64,000 nt of DNA from Varroa destructor (lineage: Eukaryota > Arthropoda > Arachnida > Mesostigmata > Varroidae), in the NCBI RefSeq assembly GCF_002443255.2, contig NW_019211458.1, positions 41,358,365-41,422,364 of the forward strand, given 5' to 3'. The position numbers and the translations under genes are program-made. The notes below the pieces were generated by a model. That model was given only the letters and a program-made list of their open reading frames with translations. It searched no databases and was not told the origin of the DNA. Shown here in pieces: positions 12,711 through 26,600 of this stretch. Each line of letters opens with the position of its first letter. Within the stretch, counting starts at the first letter, position 1.

Positions 12711-15700
12711 CAGAGGGAAATAGGTTTGTGTTTCAAGAGAGTTCACAGCAAAGGCAAGTAACGCTGGAATGATAGTCTGTATCCAGCTAAGAGTTTATAT
12801 CATCCTTGGTATAAGAAATCAGTTTGCTTGAAAAATGTTTTTACAACAGCCATAGTATGTTTGAAAATTATTGGCTCATTTTGCAAAAATAGCCTTTAGC
12901 CAACCACGATACGATGAGGCAACAGCTATTGAATTTCGATAACGTAGAGGACCGTACCATCAACTTAGCCACTGCGTTTCCTAGTAGCTCTACTATTAGT
13001 GTACAGGTTCGGAAATTTGAATTTGATCACGTTAGTATTCCTTGTGAAACGTACGACGAGTGGTAGGACTGTTTCTCTTATTGATAGAATATTACTTACT
13101 CATCTATGTCTACCCTTTGCAGAGATTCGTCTTCCACGCATGACAAACAAATGGTAGAAAGCCGAACAATCTGTGGCATACGATGCGTACTAATCGGACA
13201 CGCTGTTTTAAGTTATTCAGTCGTACGTATACAAAAGTCTGTGTATTTGTAGAATCTATTGCCCAAAAGTGTTTTTTGATGAGAATTAAAATTTTTTTCC
13301 TTTTTAAATTGAATCCTCTATGCCACGATCATAACTATTAACTAAAGATCTATATATTTCAGATTCAAAAACAATTGTTATCGGTTTTCAATCGCTTACT
13401 ATCGTCGTAAGTTCATTTCTGCCGAAAATGTTCTTATCTCATAAAAACGTTTCTTGAAATAACAGTGGCTTTATAACGTCAAGCTGTACATCATAGTATA
13501 GATATGGATTTGTGTTATTGCAGTGATTGCTGGGCAAAATATTTACAATGGTTTTTTCCGTTTTACTGAGTCTCTTCGTATATAAAAAAATGTGAAGAGA
13601 AAAAACAGACTGCCAGAATCTTAGCTCTCGTATGTGTATCTTATTCATATCATAATATACAAAGAGGTAATATCATAAAATGCATATCTTCCAATTACTT
13701 AAAATCGATCGAGACATTAGGTAAGATATTAAAGCCTAACAATAAGGTCTGTTAAAGAATTCAAATGATTGGGTTCGAAGATCTGAATTTGGGCAATGAA
13801 TCACTGACGCAGCAACTAACATAGAAACTCTGTAGAACGAAAGACAGACGTTATAACTGCGAGAACTTGCTTTCAAGTAGTCCAAAGAGTCGATGCGCTC
13901 AGTTGTCTTTTCTTCTGGTTTAGGTTATTTATATCTTTGTCCCGTTCCAGTGGTTATGGTGTGTGATGTTTTTAAGCCGGTGTCGACTTTCAGATGAACG
14001 ACTGACCGTTTCTAGACGATTCACAGTATTCTTCTGTGTATAATTATCATTTAGAATTAGAGTCTTCATAATCTCAAAGTTCTCGTCGTGCTCACAGAGC
14101 ATGATGACATACGCTTTGCGAGTTATTTAATGGTGAAAAGAATATAGTTATGTTCAACAGTTAAATATATGTGTTGCATGATTCATCAAACTACATATTA
14201 CTAAGGGATTCTACCACATTGACAATAATAATAAAAAAAAATAACAAGAATACTAACACAAACCAAATCAAACACTCACGCCATATCTTTGTTTTCTTCA
14301 GGCGGACATCCGGACGACGGTTGAAACCATATAAACGATTTGGTTCATTAGAGGAGAAAAAAAAAGCGCTCTGTTTGAGCTTTTGGATTTGTTCCTGAAT
14401 AGTAGTAGATAATGGTGGATTACGTCCGACTATTATTATCCTCGGGCCACCGGATTGAAGCAGCGCTATCTTGTCGAAGAAAGAGACTCGCCTCTCGCGA
14501 AATGTATTTAAAGGAGCCGTCACAGAAGTCCTCAAAAGTTCTGTCAGTTCTGTACACTTAGGAGCGATGGCAACTTCCTGTGGGTGTTAATCGAGTATGA
14601 AGCAAGCCCGTCCTTGTGTGTGGCTTCCGAGGCCTGACTTGAATCTACCTACGACGAAATTTACCTTTCTGCACAGCCCGCAAGCAAGGAAAATCGAACC
14701 CTGAAAAAAGCTATCGAAACTAAACGGAACTTCGAACACTTTAACAAAAGTCAGACGGCAGTTTCGGATTATTTCGGAGGACATGGTGCCATGCAGTAGT
14801 GGCGCCCACAATTTGGCCTGTTTTGCGTTCTTGTTATCGCCGAAACGAGCCCTTGTTGTTCTTGAGTCTGGTCAGTTTGCAGAATTAGCTCACGCGTGGG
14901 TCGACTATTTACGCATCATGGAGACCGTACTGAGCTAAGGCTCAGCAGTATGCAAATGTCATTTGAACGCCATACCGATGTTTCCTTTAGGTGAGTAAGT
15001 AGAACGAAGAAAATAAACGCAACTAACCAATGTACAAATAAATACACAGGACCAATCCGTAAGTCTGATATTTGCATATCATTTTAGTGACGAACGCCGA
15101 GTACTGTGAGCTTGCATCAATGAAACATCTACGATTAATCAACAGATGTCGCTTGATCTAATTGATTTTTTTAATTCTTCACTTCACAAATGTCTGAAAC
15201 GTCCCATGAAACCTGAAATAGTTCGAAACAGCTATTTACATTAAGTGACAGTTTTGGTGTGGACTGGCTTAAATGCACGTATATGGACGTAAAATCATAC
15301 TTAACGTGTTCGGATTAAGAAAAACCGTCATATCATTTTTAAATGTGTACGAAGCTTCGGCTCAGACTAGTAATCCTGATCGATGGCTAGATATTCTCAA
15401 AACATCTTGAACCGGCAAAGCAATTGCACACGATTCTCGATAAAATTGTCGAGCCAGCATTACCAGCATGTGAGGCCAAACTTAGCAACACCTTGCCACA
15501 TGATAGTGTTTCGCACCTTACCATTTTCCAGGCTGTCACCACTAGTGCATGATGTAGCTACACCAACAGCTGCCAGACTGTAGGAAATGAACTTGATATG
15601 TTTGCAGCTCTCGTATGCTTTCTGAGTTATCTACAGTTTAGCAAATGGGGCAAAACGCTCGAGCACTTTTCGACATGGTGGTTCCCCGATCGGTAGCGCA

Positions 15701-16295
15701 AGCAACCATTTCAACAGTGGATGTGGCAAAATTGCCCTAGAGTTTCAACGAAACAGACTAAAGTCAGCCCCGTTGAATGATAGGTGAATACGACACTAAA
15801 TCCGAGCGCGCATTCGAGAGTTCGATGCAGTTAATACTACGATCAGTGTAGAATGAAGGGCTAAATATCAGGAGACCTATCGCTACTGACATGACGTAAA
15901 TAAACTGACACGGCAACTATAAGAGCCGTCCAGGACATCGATAACACCGTCGAGCTTTATGTCATGTGAAAAAAAGCATAAAAGTACTTTAACTTACTTT
16001 ATCAACAAATTTGTAAGTTCAAAACTGCATTAATTTACTAGCGTCCAAGGAGAGTAAAAGACACTCTGGTTCCAAATCCCCGGCGCTGCCGCCTACACTA
16101 ATCCGAGAAAAAGAACCATCGCAACAAAACTCGTGCCTGATGAAAGCCATCAACAAGCAAACCTTAACAGAAATGCAACAGGAGTACAATTTTTATTGAT
16201 ATCTAGTTTATAAAATAAGCGAGCAATAGTATAGAGACACATTAAGACTCGTACGAAACATCAATACATAAACTAGGAAAAAGTGCGGCAGAACA

Positions 16296-16577
16296 ATGGC
16301 GGCAAAAGAAAGACGTCGAGTAGAGTCTTGGGTAATAACGTCGGTCATAGCACAAGTGTGGATGACGACGATGTCTATAATCAAGTGGCTGGTGGGAATC
16401 GTGCCATCTGACACGGGATATGCTATTTACGCCATATGCCTCATTGCCATTTGGCCCCTAATGGAATACGGTGTAGTACATCCGCGCGGAATGCAGGTAC
16501 CACCAGTCACTGGGCCGAAGGCGCCTCCGTCGATGACTTCAATCGGCTACCAGAGGATAGACAGTGTGCTTGTGTAG
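16296..16577 (+). CDS. Candidate small two-span membrane protein, unknown family
   Basis: A 93-codon frame that I do not recognise. The ATG sits in a favourable animal context (A at -3, G at +4, reading GAACAATGG). The product has a basic start (KERRR at residues 4-8), two hydrophobic stretches at about residues 12-36 and 42-60, and a proline-rich C-terminal tail (PPVTGPKAPPS near residues 69-79). Base composition is richer in G+C than the flanks. Against it: no family match, no AATAAA within about 300 bp downstream, and length within chance expectation. It could be a small single-exon gene, one exon of a larger gene, or a chance frame. No neighbouring gene supports it. Confidence 0.2.
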   Translation: MAAKERRRVESWVITSVIAQVWMTTMSIIKWLVGIVPSDTGYAIYAICLIAIWPLMEYGVVHPRGMQVPPVTGPKAPPSMTSIGYQRIDSVLV

Positions 16578-17735
16578 ATTAGACCTGCTACGATCACCCG
16601 TGACCTCGATAACTAGCGAGATGACGTAGATCAGACATAGAATACGATCATTTAAGTTGTACGGATAGTCGCAAAAGCTCAAGTGAAAGTAGGTTCCGAA
16701 AATGCTGTCGAAAAGCTAAGCGTATTATTGATCCCTGCATAGTGCAGAAGATATGTTTATAGTGTCGATGGAATGTGTACGGTTACCGTGAAGCTGAAGT
16801 ATAGTGTATAGAATATCTAGACGACTTGGTGGTACATGAAATGGTCAGACTTCATTACTTGCAAAGGGGGTGCTCTCTTGTGTTAGGCTCTTACCTTTAT
16901 ATAAAAGCAATGGCGTGGCAGTGTCAAAGGCAACGGACAAAATTTACCAGACAGTTTCAATACAGCTAACAAAGTACGAGCTCGTGGTATATCCATACGT
17001 TGAGAACAAGTTGATTGAATATTTTTCCTGTAGGCCCAGCCGCTCGAAACTCACACCTCTTATGCGCTTTTTTTTTTTTAATCAAAAATGCTCTATGATG
17101 GTAAAAACCTGTAAGACCTGAATATCAATTGAAACATAACTATGAGGCCCGTTTTCTGACAACAGGCTCGCTGACTGTGGGAGATGATATTAGAAGTAAA
17201 GAGAAAATTATGCGTTCTTTTCAATCATTATCGCAAGGCATTTGCTTCTGGTATAGAAGAATTAGGTAGAATGTTATTGGCCTAGTTAGCTACAAGGTCG
17301 TATATAGTCGTCCTTTGACAGAGTGGTAATCCCATAGTGATAAGGCCGTACCGACTATTGCTGGTCTATTGGCAGGGACTAAGCCGCATTACCAAACGCA
17401 GTTGTTTGAGCCGCAATATCGTTGACGACGGAAAAATAACGGGCGGTCAAGGTAACAATGAGTAATAGCTATCAGTTGACAAGTACCATAGTGAAAGGCC
17501 CCAAGAAATACCAGCGAGCGTCTGATATAGGCTGAAGCTGCACTAAAGCAAGTATCAGCAAGCGCACAAAAATAGGACATCTTAAAAATCAGGTATCTTA
17601 AACTGTTTCGAACAACGCAATTAGCTTTTTTAATAGTAGTCGTACCTCAAGCGATGTTAGCAAATGTGAACTTGGTAAAATTTTGCTCAGATACGCTACA
17701 TATGAAAAATTCCAATACAAAAATACATTTTAATC

Positions 17736-17990
17736 TGCTAGTAGACCAAAAGTCTCAAAAATGCTCTAGGATGGCCAAAAAGTCCAAAAACTCTAAAATG
17801 GCGCCAAAAATCTCAAAAAGGCCCATCATTGGAGTTTATCTGGACGAACCAATCGATTTTCTTCTCCAAAACAGCCGTTCGATTATGTATTGAAGATCCA
17901 AATGGCCGTCTCTGTCGCTTTAATGATTTCTTAAAGCTTTTAAATTTACATTTTGTAGAAAATCGGCCAGTTTGCTTCACGGAAATCTTT
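17736..17990 (+). repeat. Dispersed protein-coding-like repeat, copy 1
   Basis: This stretch resembles 44123-44340 read on the minus strand, by eye roughly two thirds identical over the best half. Shared landmarks in order: a lysine-rich KRP run, an I-x-x-YL motif, a spacer, then G-x-x-C-x-x-N-x-FL and NL-x-F-[VI]-E-N-x-P. The conserved pieces lie in two frames here (the first ends at a stop at 17891; the second is open at 17829-18050), so this copy has at least one frameshift. The arrangement vaguely recalls the catalytic half of Tc1/mariner transposases, where an aromatic strand is followed by Q-D-N-A-P, but here the motif is V-E-N-R-P, one residue short and without Asp. The family is therefore unassigned. 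Confidence 0.5.
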
Positions 17991-18049
17991 CTCGGATTTT
18001 TAAAAAGCCGTACTAAAACGTGCATTTTGCTGACCGTCAACTTTATGTA

Positions 18050-21000
18050 AAGAATAAAGTTGTGAGTCTTAGTCGAGTGGAAATATTGGATAACGGCTCA
18101 CTTTTGCTTCCAAACGACACGACGAGCTTTGTTGTAGAGAAAACAAGCTTTGTTACTAGTCCCGATAATGGCAGATGAGCACTTATCTATTGAAACAAAC
18201 AGCCTAATTTGTGTGCCGTACCATGTATTCATACAAGTTAACGAAAGATCCTAATTGTGCAGAAATAAACCAACGTTTTTAGGTTCGAAAATAGCTGTAA
18301 TAACTGTGTGTCACTTAGGAAATTTTTCGTTAGAAGGCAGATCTGCAATTGTATGGTTGCACTGGTACTTCTCTTCTAAAAAAACGAAAGGAGATTTAGT
18401 AACATGGTGATGGCTCGTGAGAGGTATGTTGGATGTAGTCGTTGCAAAATAGCTTGATAAGCAGTAGTTGGATTCGTTATAATTCAATATACATCATCGA
18501 ACAAGTTCCTAGCTGTTCGTTACATTATATTCAGTAGAACCACCTCTATTTCAAGCAGTAATAGGACTTAAGAAAAAAAGGCGTTATGCATTCAACGAAG
18601 TGCCACCACCATCGATCGCTACTTTGAAACGATATCTAAAGATATTCTTGGGATAGATTGCTACAAATGGAGTGTGGCCATTTCGCGGATAGACAAAGAA
18701 ACATCATAGGCCTGATACTGATCCCCACACACAAGGAAGCAATCTTCTATTTATACAACTAGAGACCCTTCCAGCTTGTTTTATGTTAAAGCAAACTAAA
18801 ATAATGTACCCACGATTTCGTCAACAGTGGGACTCCCTCATATTTTCTGCCATCGCTAAGCTTTCTAAGGAAGAACAATAGCGTTAGGTTTTGCCAACCA
18901 AAAATATGCAATTACAAATCTTTCTCTTAATAGTCGCACTTCATTCCAGAACCGTTTTGCTTACCTATTATTTCGCAGTTTCTGCGTCGAACTGCTACGT
19001 TTCGTCGAGTTAACATTCTCCAGTTCACTCAATCTCTTCTAGTTCTCGGCGCCTCGTGATTACTCCAACTTTTATACGTCAAATAGGGAACGTCGACAGT
19101 TTTGTGTCGGAGATGCTGTCATCTTGTATTATCAAATGCTACGAGCCAAAGATACGACCGTTTAGGGAATAAAAGACAATATTGAAAAAGTTAAGTTCAC
19201 GACAGTAGAAACCGTCTTCTAATGGACACACCATCTGGCATAAACCAGCTGTTTCCAAAGCGATGGTGACCGAATGTACACCGCGATGATCGGCTCGGCA
19301 ATAGCAGCAGTTAACCGATGTAAATCCGATGAAAGAGCGACTGGGTCCCCGAATCGCTGGATTCAGCTAACGGAAACGACTGTCACAAGGCCGGCCAGCC
19401 AGCCACAGGCTACACTTGATTGATTACGTGACTTCTGTTCTACCAAGGCAAGTTAAGATGAATACGGCGACATCCCCGAAATAGATAAGCAAAAGACCAG
19501 ATCAAGGGACAGATAGTTGGTATCATCACATTTCAGTTTACCTTTGTTGTGGCCATCCCAGCTGTGACCCCGTGTCCAACAACAGTATCGTAACATACGA
19601 CCGTACGTTGATATATAATGACATAATTAAGTAAAAAAAAAAAGCCAAAATCAGGGTTTGCTAAAAAAAAATAGTTCTTCCTTTTAAGAATTGTCTTGAT
19701 TAGGATTGGATGTATTTCACGACATCCTGGCTTCGACGATACGTACCCATTTTTAGAATATGGGGATAAGACTTTTGCGTACTTTTTATCCGTGCAGTTT
19801 TTAAGAACGAAAACAACTGTAACTCGGGACTTTATCTGTTTATAATACAATACACCGTGTCGTAAACGAATATGTTATTTCCGAGGTCGGTCTGACGCAG
19901 TTGTGCGACACGTTGCCGACGATAAAGTCGCAATGTTTGTTTATACTCGAACATCTGCGCGCCTGTTCAAAAGCCCAAGTATATCAATCCGTTTGGGTCA
20001 GTTCAGTCCCTTTTGAAAAATAGCTGTTATCATTAGATCACGTTCGTCCCTGTATGCTGCGTTTATTAGTGATCTCAAGTAATGGCTTTTTCTAAAGCCG
20101 TTAGTGCTATCATGTAAATTTCGCCTCGAAGGAGTGCATTGAGAACTGTACTGCAAATACATAATGCTTTTTTTATGTTTCAGTTATTCCTACATCAGCA
20201 AGTTAGACTGCTCCGTCGATGTCGATGTTCTCAATCTCTCTCTATTGAAAAAAATGGTAAGGCAATGCTAGCAACTGTAGAGTCGCAAAGGCTTGCAATT
20301 GCAGCATTATTCTAATTGGCGTTTGTTGGGGAAATCATTTGAATATAATACTTAGCTTCAGACAGCGGTTTTGAGTGTGTCGTCACTTGGGTTCTAACCC
20401 AGATCACTACGTAAGTTGTGTTTTAGTTTAGTAGACAATTATGGCACCGCTGCATCGCCACTGGCACAGAAACCACAAAACCTGTCATTTACATTTATCC
20501 TGAAATCTCGGTGCCCAGGTAATTGCTTTTTCAAACAAAAGTTTTGTTATCAACTTGAGGTTTGTTTCATTTTAAAACAGGGCCAAAATGAAAAATTCTG
20601 TGCAATGATTCAGAAAATTAGAAATAAGTAAAGTCGCCTTCTATTTAAATAGAATGTCCAGTTTGCCCTCTTGTAAAACGGTGCTGGTCATTGTTTATTA
20701 GAATGGTCCTTTTCAAGAAAAATTGTATGCAAGATGATCGATTACAATTTTGGTTATACTTAGGAAAGGCTCCTGGGTTTCGAATGAATCTCTGACAGCT
20801 TGCGTGGCTGATTTAAATAGATTTATTTATTATTAAGCGACATAGATTCGTTTACGAAAAGGTTCCTAAAGTTATGCTGCGAAACGAAGACTCCAATTTG
20901 TAGATAATCCTCGATGGTTGTGAAGGCCTTGTGAAATCGTATCTCAACCTCTAGATATGCAACATTTTGTGTCAAGTCAGAATATTGGTCGCTATATTTT

Positions 21001-22777
21001 TGAAGCCTTCGGTGTGTCAAAGTGTTGTTATGTTTATATATATATATATAACAAAAATGGCAATATCGTGAATATAAATAAATTGCGTATCTCATCTACA
21101 TTCAGACAAAAGCTAAAAAATTTGTGCCATTGGCCTAATAGAAAATAACAGTGTTGTTCCTTTCCAAAGCTTCGACACGATCTAAATATCGTGTTGAGAA
21201 TAATACACATGACACATAACTTGAACATTTAGATCTGTTTTTTGCCTTAAGCATATATATATCGCTCTGCTAGCTTTTCCGATGCCACTTTGGCAGCTAA
21301 TTTGAAGTCGCTGCTCACCTCCCTTTAACTGTAAGTGGCAGCTTTTTTAGCATGTCCTGCAAGTCCTTGTGTAGGGGGGTCGTCTTTATTATTCTATAGG
21401 AGAATAGGATGTCCTATTCCAGAGGAATCTCCGGCTCCTTCTCTTCAAAGACCTCAATATTCGTTTTTTCTCAAGAGGAGTTTGGGTTTCCCTGAGGCGT
21501 CACATCTGCTTAAGGTCAACGGCAGATATTTTTGTTAGGACGGAAAACGTGCCAAAAAATTCGTTAGGACATTCCCAATATCTAAACAACAAAAACAAGT
21601 AGAACCCGATGGGGAAGGCTTGCACCACACTAGCAAAGGAAGACCTACGTTTTGGTCACGTGGACAAAAGCTCGAAATGATAGGACCCGTGTGAAAGATT
21701 CTATGGGTACTACGGATTTTATTATTTGAAGTTTTTATACATAAACACAATTGCAAAAAGTGTCAGCCATTAGAACTTTTAACGCAAGACCCTCGGGAGC
21801 TTATTCCCAACCTCTACACAGCTGTATCATTTGTAAGTACAGTTTAGCAAAGTCCGCCCTCTTCGTTCTATTTGACCTTTGTAAAAATGCGGCCATGTGT
21901 TAACCAACCAGTTGAAGAGAGTGCCGAGCAGCACAAAACATGTTCCCGTACACGAAAAGCGTGTTCTGCCTTTTAGCAATGTGACAACATTTTTTATTAA
22001 TAGGTTGAAGTTTATCCAGCCAATCCAGAAGGAGACAATCCAGCCACACGGCTACCAGTGCTACCAGAAGATCTAGGTCGAGATCGCTTTATATACATGG
22101 CTAATTAATTACTCACTTTACTCTAATATCTTCCGACTCGTCCGAACGCTACGTTATCAGCTGACACCCCCATACAGCATATGGCAGTGACAGCATATCC
22201 TGTAGCGGCTTTGCAGGCGCGGCTGATGTCGCCAGCGGCCCACAGGCATACATCGGCCTAAACATAGGTTGAACGCAGCCAGTATGGCTTGATAGCAAAC
22301 AAATGGAAGGGGAACACCAAGAGCCCAGCTAACGATAGAGCTCTGGATGCGTAACAAAGCGCCTGTTAGACAAGTTTTCCATTACCCATTTCGAGAACTT
22401 CAACTTGTCCGAGAAATTCGTTGGCTATGACAATAGGGAAGGTCTTAGGCTGGCGACGTGATATGTTCTCGCGCAGTAGGACTGCAGTTACTTACTATAC
22501 ATAACGATTGAAAATATTATGATGAATATCTTTATAATTATTGTTCACATTAGCTAAGTCTGTAAATTTAGGGAGCAGCAGGATATGTTTATGGAATATA
22601 AATACTGCAAACTGGCTGTGACAGATTTGTAATATTACCAATTTGCTAATTGGCGCTTAGGAAATAAGTAACAAAAAGAAAACAGGTCGTAGGTTCCAAG
22701 GCGGCTGATACGACAAGATAAACGAACTAATAATTTCCCCTTTCGTCACGTCTGGCTAAAAGCTAATCGACCCGATT
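18050..22777. other. No supportable gene; AT-rich non-coding stretch
   Basis: Only short frames (105 codons or fewer) without motifs. A TA microsatellite lies at 21034-21051. A GC-richer patch at about 21340-21540 and another at about 22150-22350 hold frames of 66-67 codons that match nothing I recognise. Confidence 0.55.
21034..21051. repeat. (TA)n microsatellite
   Basis: Pure alternating TA run of about nine units. Confidence 0.85.
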
Positions 22778-22845
22778 GCGAGGATTGCCCAGTGGTTAGG
22801 ACGATGGGTTCGGATGAGGAGGCTACAGATTTGATAGCCAGCTAA
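22778..22845 (+). repeat. tRNA-like internal promoter boxes, possible SINE relic
   Basis: TTGCCCAGTGG at 22785-22795 fits the RNA polymerase III A box (TRGCNNAGYGG) at 10 of 11 positions, and GATTTGATAGC at 22828-22838 fits the B box (GGTTCGANNCC) at about 8 of 11. Their spacing is that of a real tRNA: T8 to T54 is 45 bases against the usual 46. However, the T-stem does not pair, the 5' acceptor half has no clear partner, and no anticodon loop can be placed. So this is not a working tRNA; it would be a tRNA-derived SINE head or pseudogene, or chance. Confidence 0.28.
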
Positions 22846-25800
22846 GACTTAAATTATTTCAGGTCTTGATTGCACTCGGTTGTGTAATTAGGTTTACTTA
22901 AATATATGTGCCGAACTTTACGTCCGGTGTTGCTGTTGAATATTTCCTCAAAGATGACGTTTCTATAAAACGATTGCATTCCTACTCGACGTAAGGCCTT
23001 ACCCTTACAAAGAAGATGACATATCGCAATGCAGTCCCTCTGCCTTGTGTCCTGCAGAGACTGCGAGATCTAGCCGTATAATGAGCTACAGTCTGTGCGC
23101 AAGAAGAGAATACTTATAATCATGCAAAACGCTGTTTTCATTTTGCCAACTTCGTATACGAGGCCAGCTTAATATATTGGATGCATTTTGGTAAAATGTG
23201 CCTTACAGAATGAATCTAGCCTGGCTGAACTTTGTAATTGTCAGTCGAACAGTTAATATATATCGAGGCGTATAAGTATGTTATGAATACGGTGACGTCC
23301 ACAAAGACTTGATAGGACGAAGGGCCTAAAAATCGGACATCAATTGCAAACGCAACGAATAAGAATTTGTTAAACAATATTAATTTAAACTGCCATATTG
23401 CACAGCAATAATCTATGCACGGGGTATTTCGTATTGTATAAGTCTCCTGCAGAATCATTTAGCTGTACGCGGATGATGGTTTGATATGAATTCTTCTATA
23501 AGGCACCGTAAACAATAAATCCTAATAAAAACAGTAAGCTACAAGATGAATACGGTCAGAACTCTTTGTCCCTTTATTAATAACGAAATAAATGTGACAG
23601 GCCAACCCGCGAGAACTTACCATACATTGGTGCCGCTAATCGTTCTTAGTTCCTTCGTACGTATTTGAGCGTACTTGTTAATTAGAGAGTTATGCTTAAC
23701 GGTACAATACTATAGAAATATGGAACTTTCCAGGTCAATTAATCTTGCCTTTTTGTAGAGTTCACTTTTTTGGATATGAGCAGTTTTGCAAGAAAAATTA
23801 TCATTAAAATATGCCACGTTCGTTTGGGCCTGCTCAAGAAGGTTCCGCATCAAATTGCCAAGCCCACTATTAATATGAATTTTACACAAATTACATTTTT
23901 TTTCCGAATGTTCTCGTTGTCCAAGCTGAAGCCTTATTTTGCATTTTTTTTTTTATCTCTAAAAGAAGAGAGCTCTTTGTACGGATTAGTTTCCCTATGA
24001 ACATGTGCCGGGAGTGTTATATCGATATGAGTCGTATGATTAATTATGGCACGATATGTCGAGTATACTATTTCTCATAAATAATAAATGTAGTTATAGG
24101 TAGTTCACTATACGACGAACTTTACCCACCGTGCGGGCCTGGCTGTCGCTAGCTGACAGCTGTTCTCATCGTCGATTCTTTCGTCTCATTCTTTTTCCGG
24201 TATCGTCGATTAGATCGTTATTTCAATGTGCCTCAATGGATGATCTTGTCGTAAGCAAAATGGCCAACAATGCCACCTGACTAAATGTAAGTGACAGACA
24301 AACAAACGGTTGTCCTTGAAAAAACAAAACACTCGACAAAACAGCTCTCACTGCGAGCGGATATTCCTTCGTATTGAAGTCGTTGTCCATACGATAAGAG
24401 CCACTAAGCGATCAGAACACCTAGGCAATGCTGTGTGCAGCAACCCCTATAGCTATTAGGACCATTCAGACGATTCCTGCACCCAGATAGCGCTTTGATT
24501 TTATTCATCTCTGTCGCTCCGTCGACGCTTGCTGCTAACTTTTGAACATCGAGTCAGGCTTGACTTCTCAGTGGAAAACTGTTTTGATCGCTTCTGGGCT
24601 GCTAAGACCGCATTCAATAGCTGTCGCCAGATGGTACTGTTGTCATATAGCATTCTATGATTCAACAGTAACAATTTGTAAACGAATATATATGGTAGAA
24701 CGTAAAAAGCCATGGAAGGGGACATCGTAGCGACGTTCGGGCTTCAATAATACATATGGTTTAATTTTATATGGTGTATATTGTGCTGTCACATAGGTTA
24801 AATGCGCAATAGAGCAATGGATAAACATGAGTCGATTATCCTGAAATTTGTAGAGACTCGTTGCCAGCCCCTTGTACAGGTCGGAGTAATTAGGGCCCAT
24901 TGCACAAAAAGTAAAATGGGAAAGCTAAAGTATGAACCTCAAATTTGATTTGTTTCCCAGATTGCTTGCCAATGCAACAATAAACCGAATCGATCTTTAT
25001 GTTAAAATTGAAAAGTTAGGCATTTTTTTAAATAGCTTTTGTCCTATTGGGTAACAAGGATAACAGTACGTAGAATACTGCTGGCGAATTCTCAGTAATT
25101 ACAACTATAGAGCAGAATCGTCAACAATAGAACGTCACCGTATATGTACGCTGGTCGAGTAGGCGATGCACTAAAGCCCCTACATCTTTGTTAGATATAT
25201 AAAGCCTGATAGACATGAGTCCATACACGTATCACAATGATATATGTAGGTAGTTGTGTTATATTGACAGAACTCATACGCAACGGACACAGCAGAAAGC
25301 ACAGTGTGAAAAACACACAGCGTTAAAAACACTAAATGAAGCACATCATTACTGCATTGGGAAAATTTCAACAATGATAACATCAATAGTAGTTCTGCGT
25401 TACGCCTTTGCTACAAATACATTTTAGTGCATTTATGGAAAAGCTCATGGGCAACTATCAAAATTCTAATTGTAGAAAGCGTCTCTTACCGACGTCCGTA
25501 AGATACCGCCTACTACTACAAACTACTACAAACTGATGACATTTATGTGTGATAAGCCGAGTCACCTCGTTCGAGTATCTCTATTTTTCTTGGATTGTGT
25601 TATAAAAGCGCTTATATGAATACAATTTAGATAACATTATAGAACGAGTATTTCTCAAAATCAAATGATTTTTTTGATTGAATTGAATAACAATGAATAA
25701 TTTACAGAGTTAATAAGTGAATAATTTTTAATAGAGTTTGTAAACACACGGAAATGTCGAAACTTTTCCAACTGTCGTAGATTCAAACAGAATTAGGTCT

Positions 25801-26600
25801 TGGGCTATTGATTGTTATTAATAATGGGTTGACTATATTGTATTGATGAGCGTAACCCAATATCTCTTCTGACAATTCTTTATTTTTGCCTGTCGCTTGA
25901 ATTTGAACGGATAGACAAACTTATATAGCATAAAGTAAATAAAATCCAAGTCCTAAATGCAGAAGGGTTCTGAAACTTTTGAGCAAGATGCCTGAATTCA
26001 CAAATATTATTAACTTTTTTAAGGGAGAAGTCCCTCTAATTCATAGGCTAATATCTCGAGAAAAGGAAGATTGCGTCAAAGCATCTTTTGTTTTCTACTG
26101 TAGAGAATGAACATGACGTGAACGAAGATATCTTAATTTTAATGATGGGATGCCCTTTCGTAAATTTGCGATAGGTTCTCGAAGAATGGCCAAATAATGT
26201 CTGAAAATTGAAAAAGTTATCTCGTTTTATCGGTGTCGTCTTTAAGTAATAAATACTTTTTTCTTTTTTCTTTGATAGCCTTTCTGGTTTTGTAACGATT
26301 AAAAAGATCACGCAAAAACGTTATACTTATTTGTTAAAGTATGCGTTTGGCATATACTACTCTACGTATGTTACTAACATAAATAATTTAAATGATTTGA
26401 GCCTCTACGTTAGAACTGATCAAAGCATGTTTTTGTTACAGCAGCATGAGTAGTGAAACGTCTGACAGATATATTTAATACACAGCTCTGGTAAAACGGC
26501 TCATTTGTCTTTTGCGTTTTGGCAACCCAGTTCCGTTATCAATCCTCGTTCCACACTACGCTACTATAGATAGTATAGATATTGTGGATAACAATAATAT
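22846..26600. other. No supportable gene; AT-rich non-coding stretch
   Basis: Nothing identifiable. A tiny tandem of ACTACAAACT lies at about 25515-25533. Frames are at most 90 codons and have no motifs. Confidence 0.55.

Larger units (their letters stand above)
9695..16200. other. No supportable gene; AT-rich non-coding stretch
   Basis: Apart from the two simple repeats listed separately, I see nothing identifiable. The longest open frame is 12103-12495 on the plus strand (130 codons). It starts with a short hydrophobic segment but has no domain motif, and about one frame of this length is expected by chance in the window. A frame at 11536-11802 (88 codons) is likewise unremarkable. Confidence 0.55.

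Noticed and set aside
13945..13990. TCCAGTGGTTA followed by GGTGTCGACTT, resembling A and B boxes
   Set aside because: Spacing is about ten bases short of a tRNA and the B box lacks the TTC core.
20353..20400. GGGTTCTAACCC resembling a tRNA T-arm
   Set aside because: The nearest A-box-like sequence is too close and no acceptor or anticodon stem pairs.
23463..23487. YADDGLI read at 23466-23486, like a reverse transcriptase catalytic box
   Set aside because: A stop lies two codons upstream and another directly after; no flanking similarity. A YADD tetrapeptide is expected about once by chance in six frames of this window.
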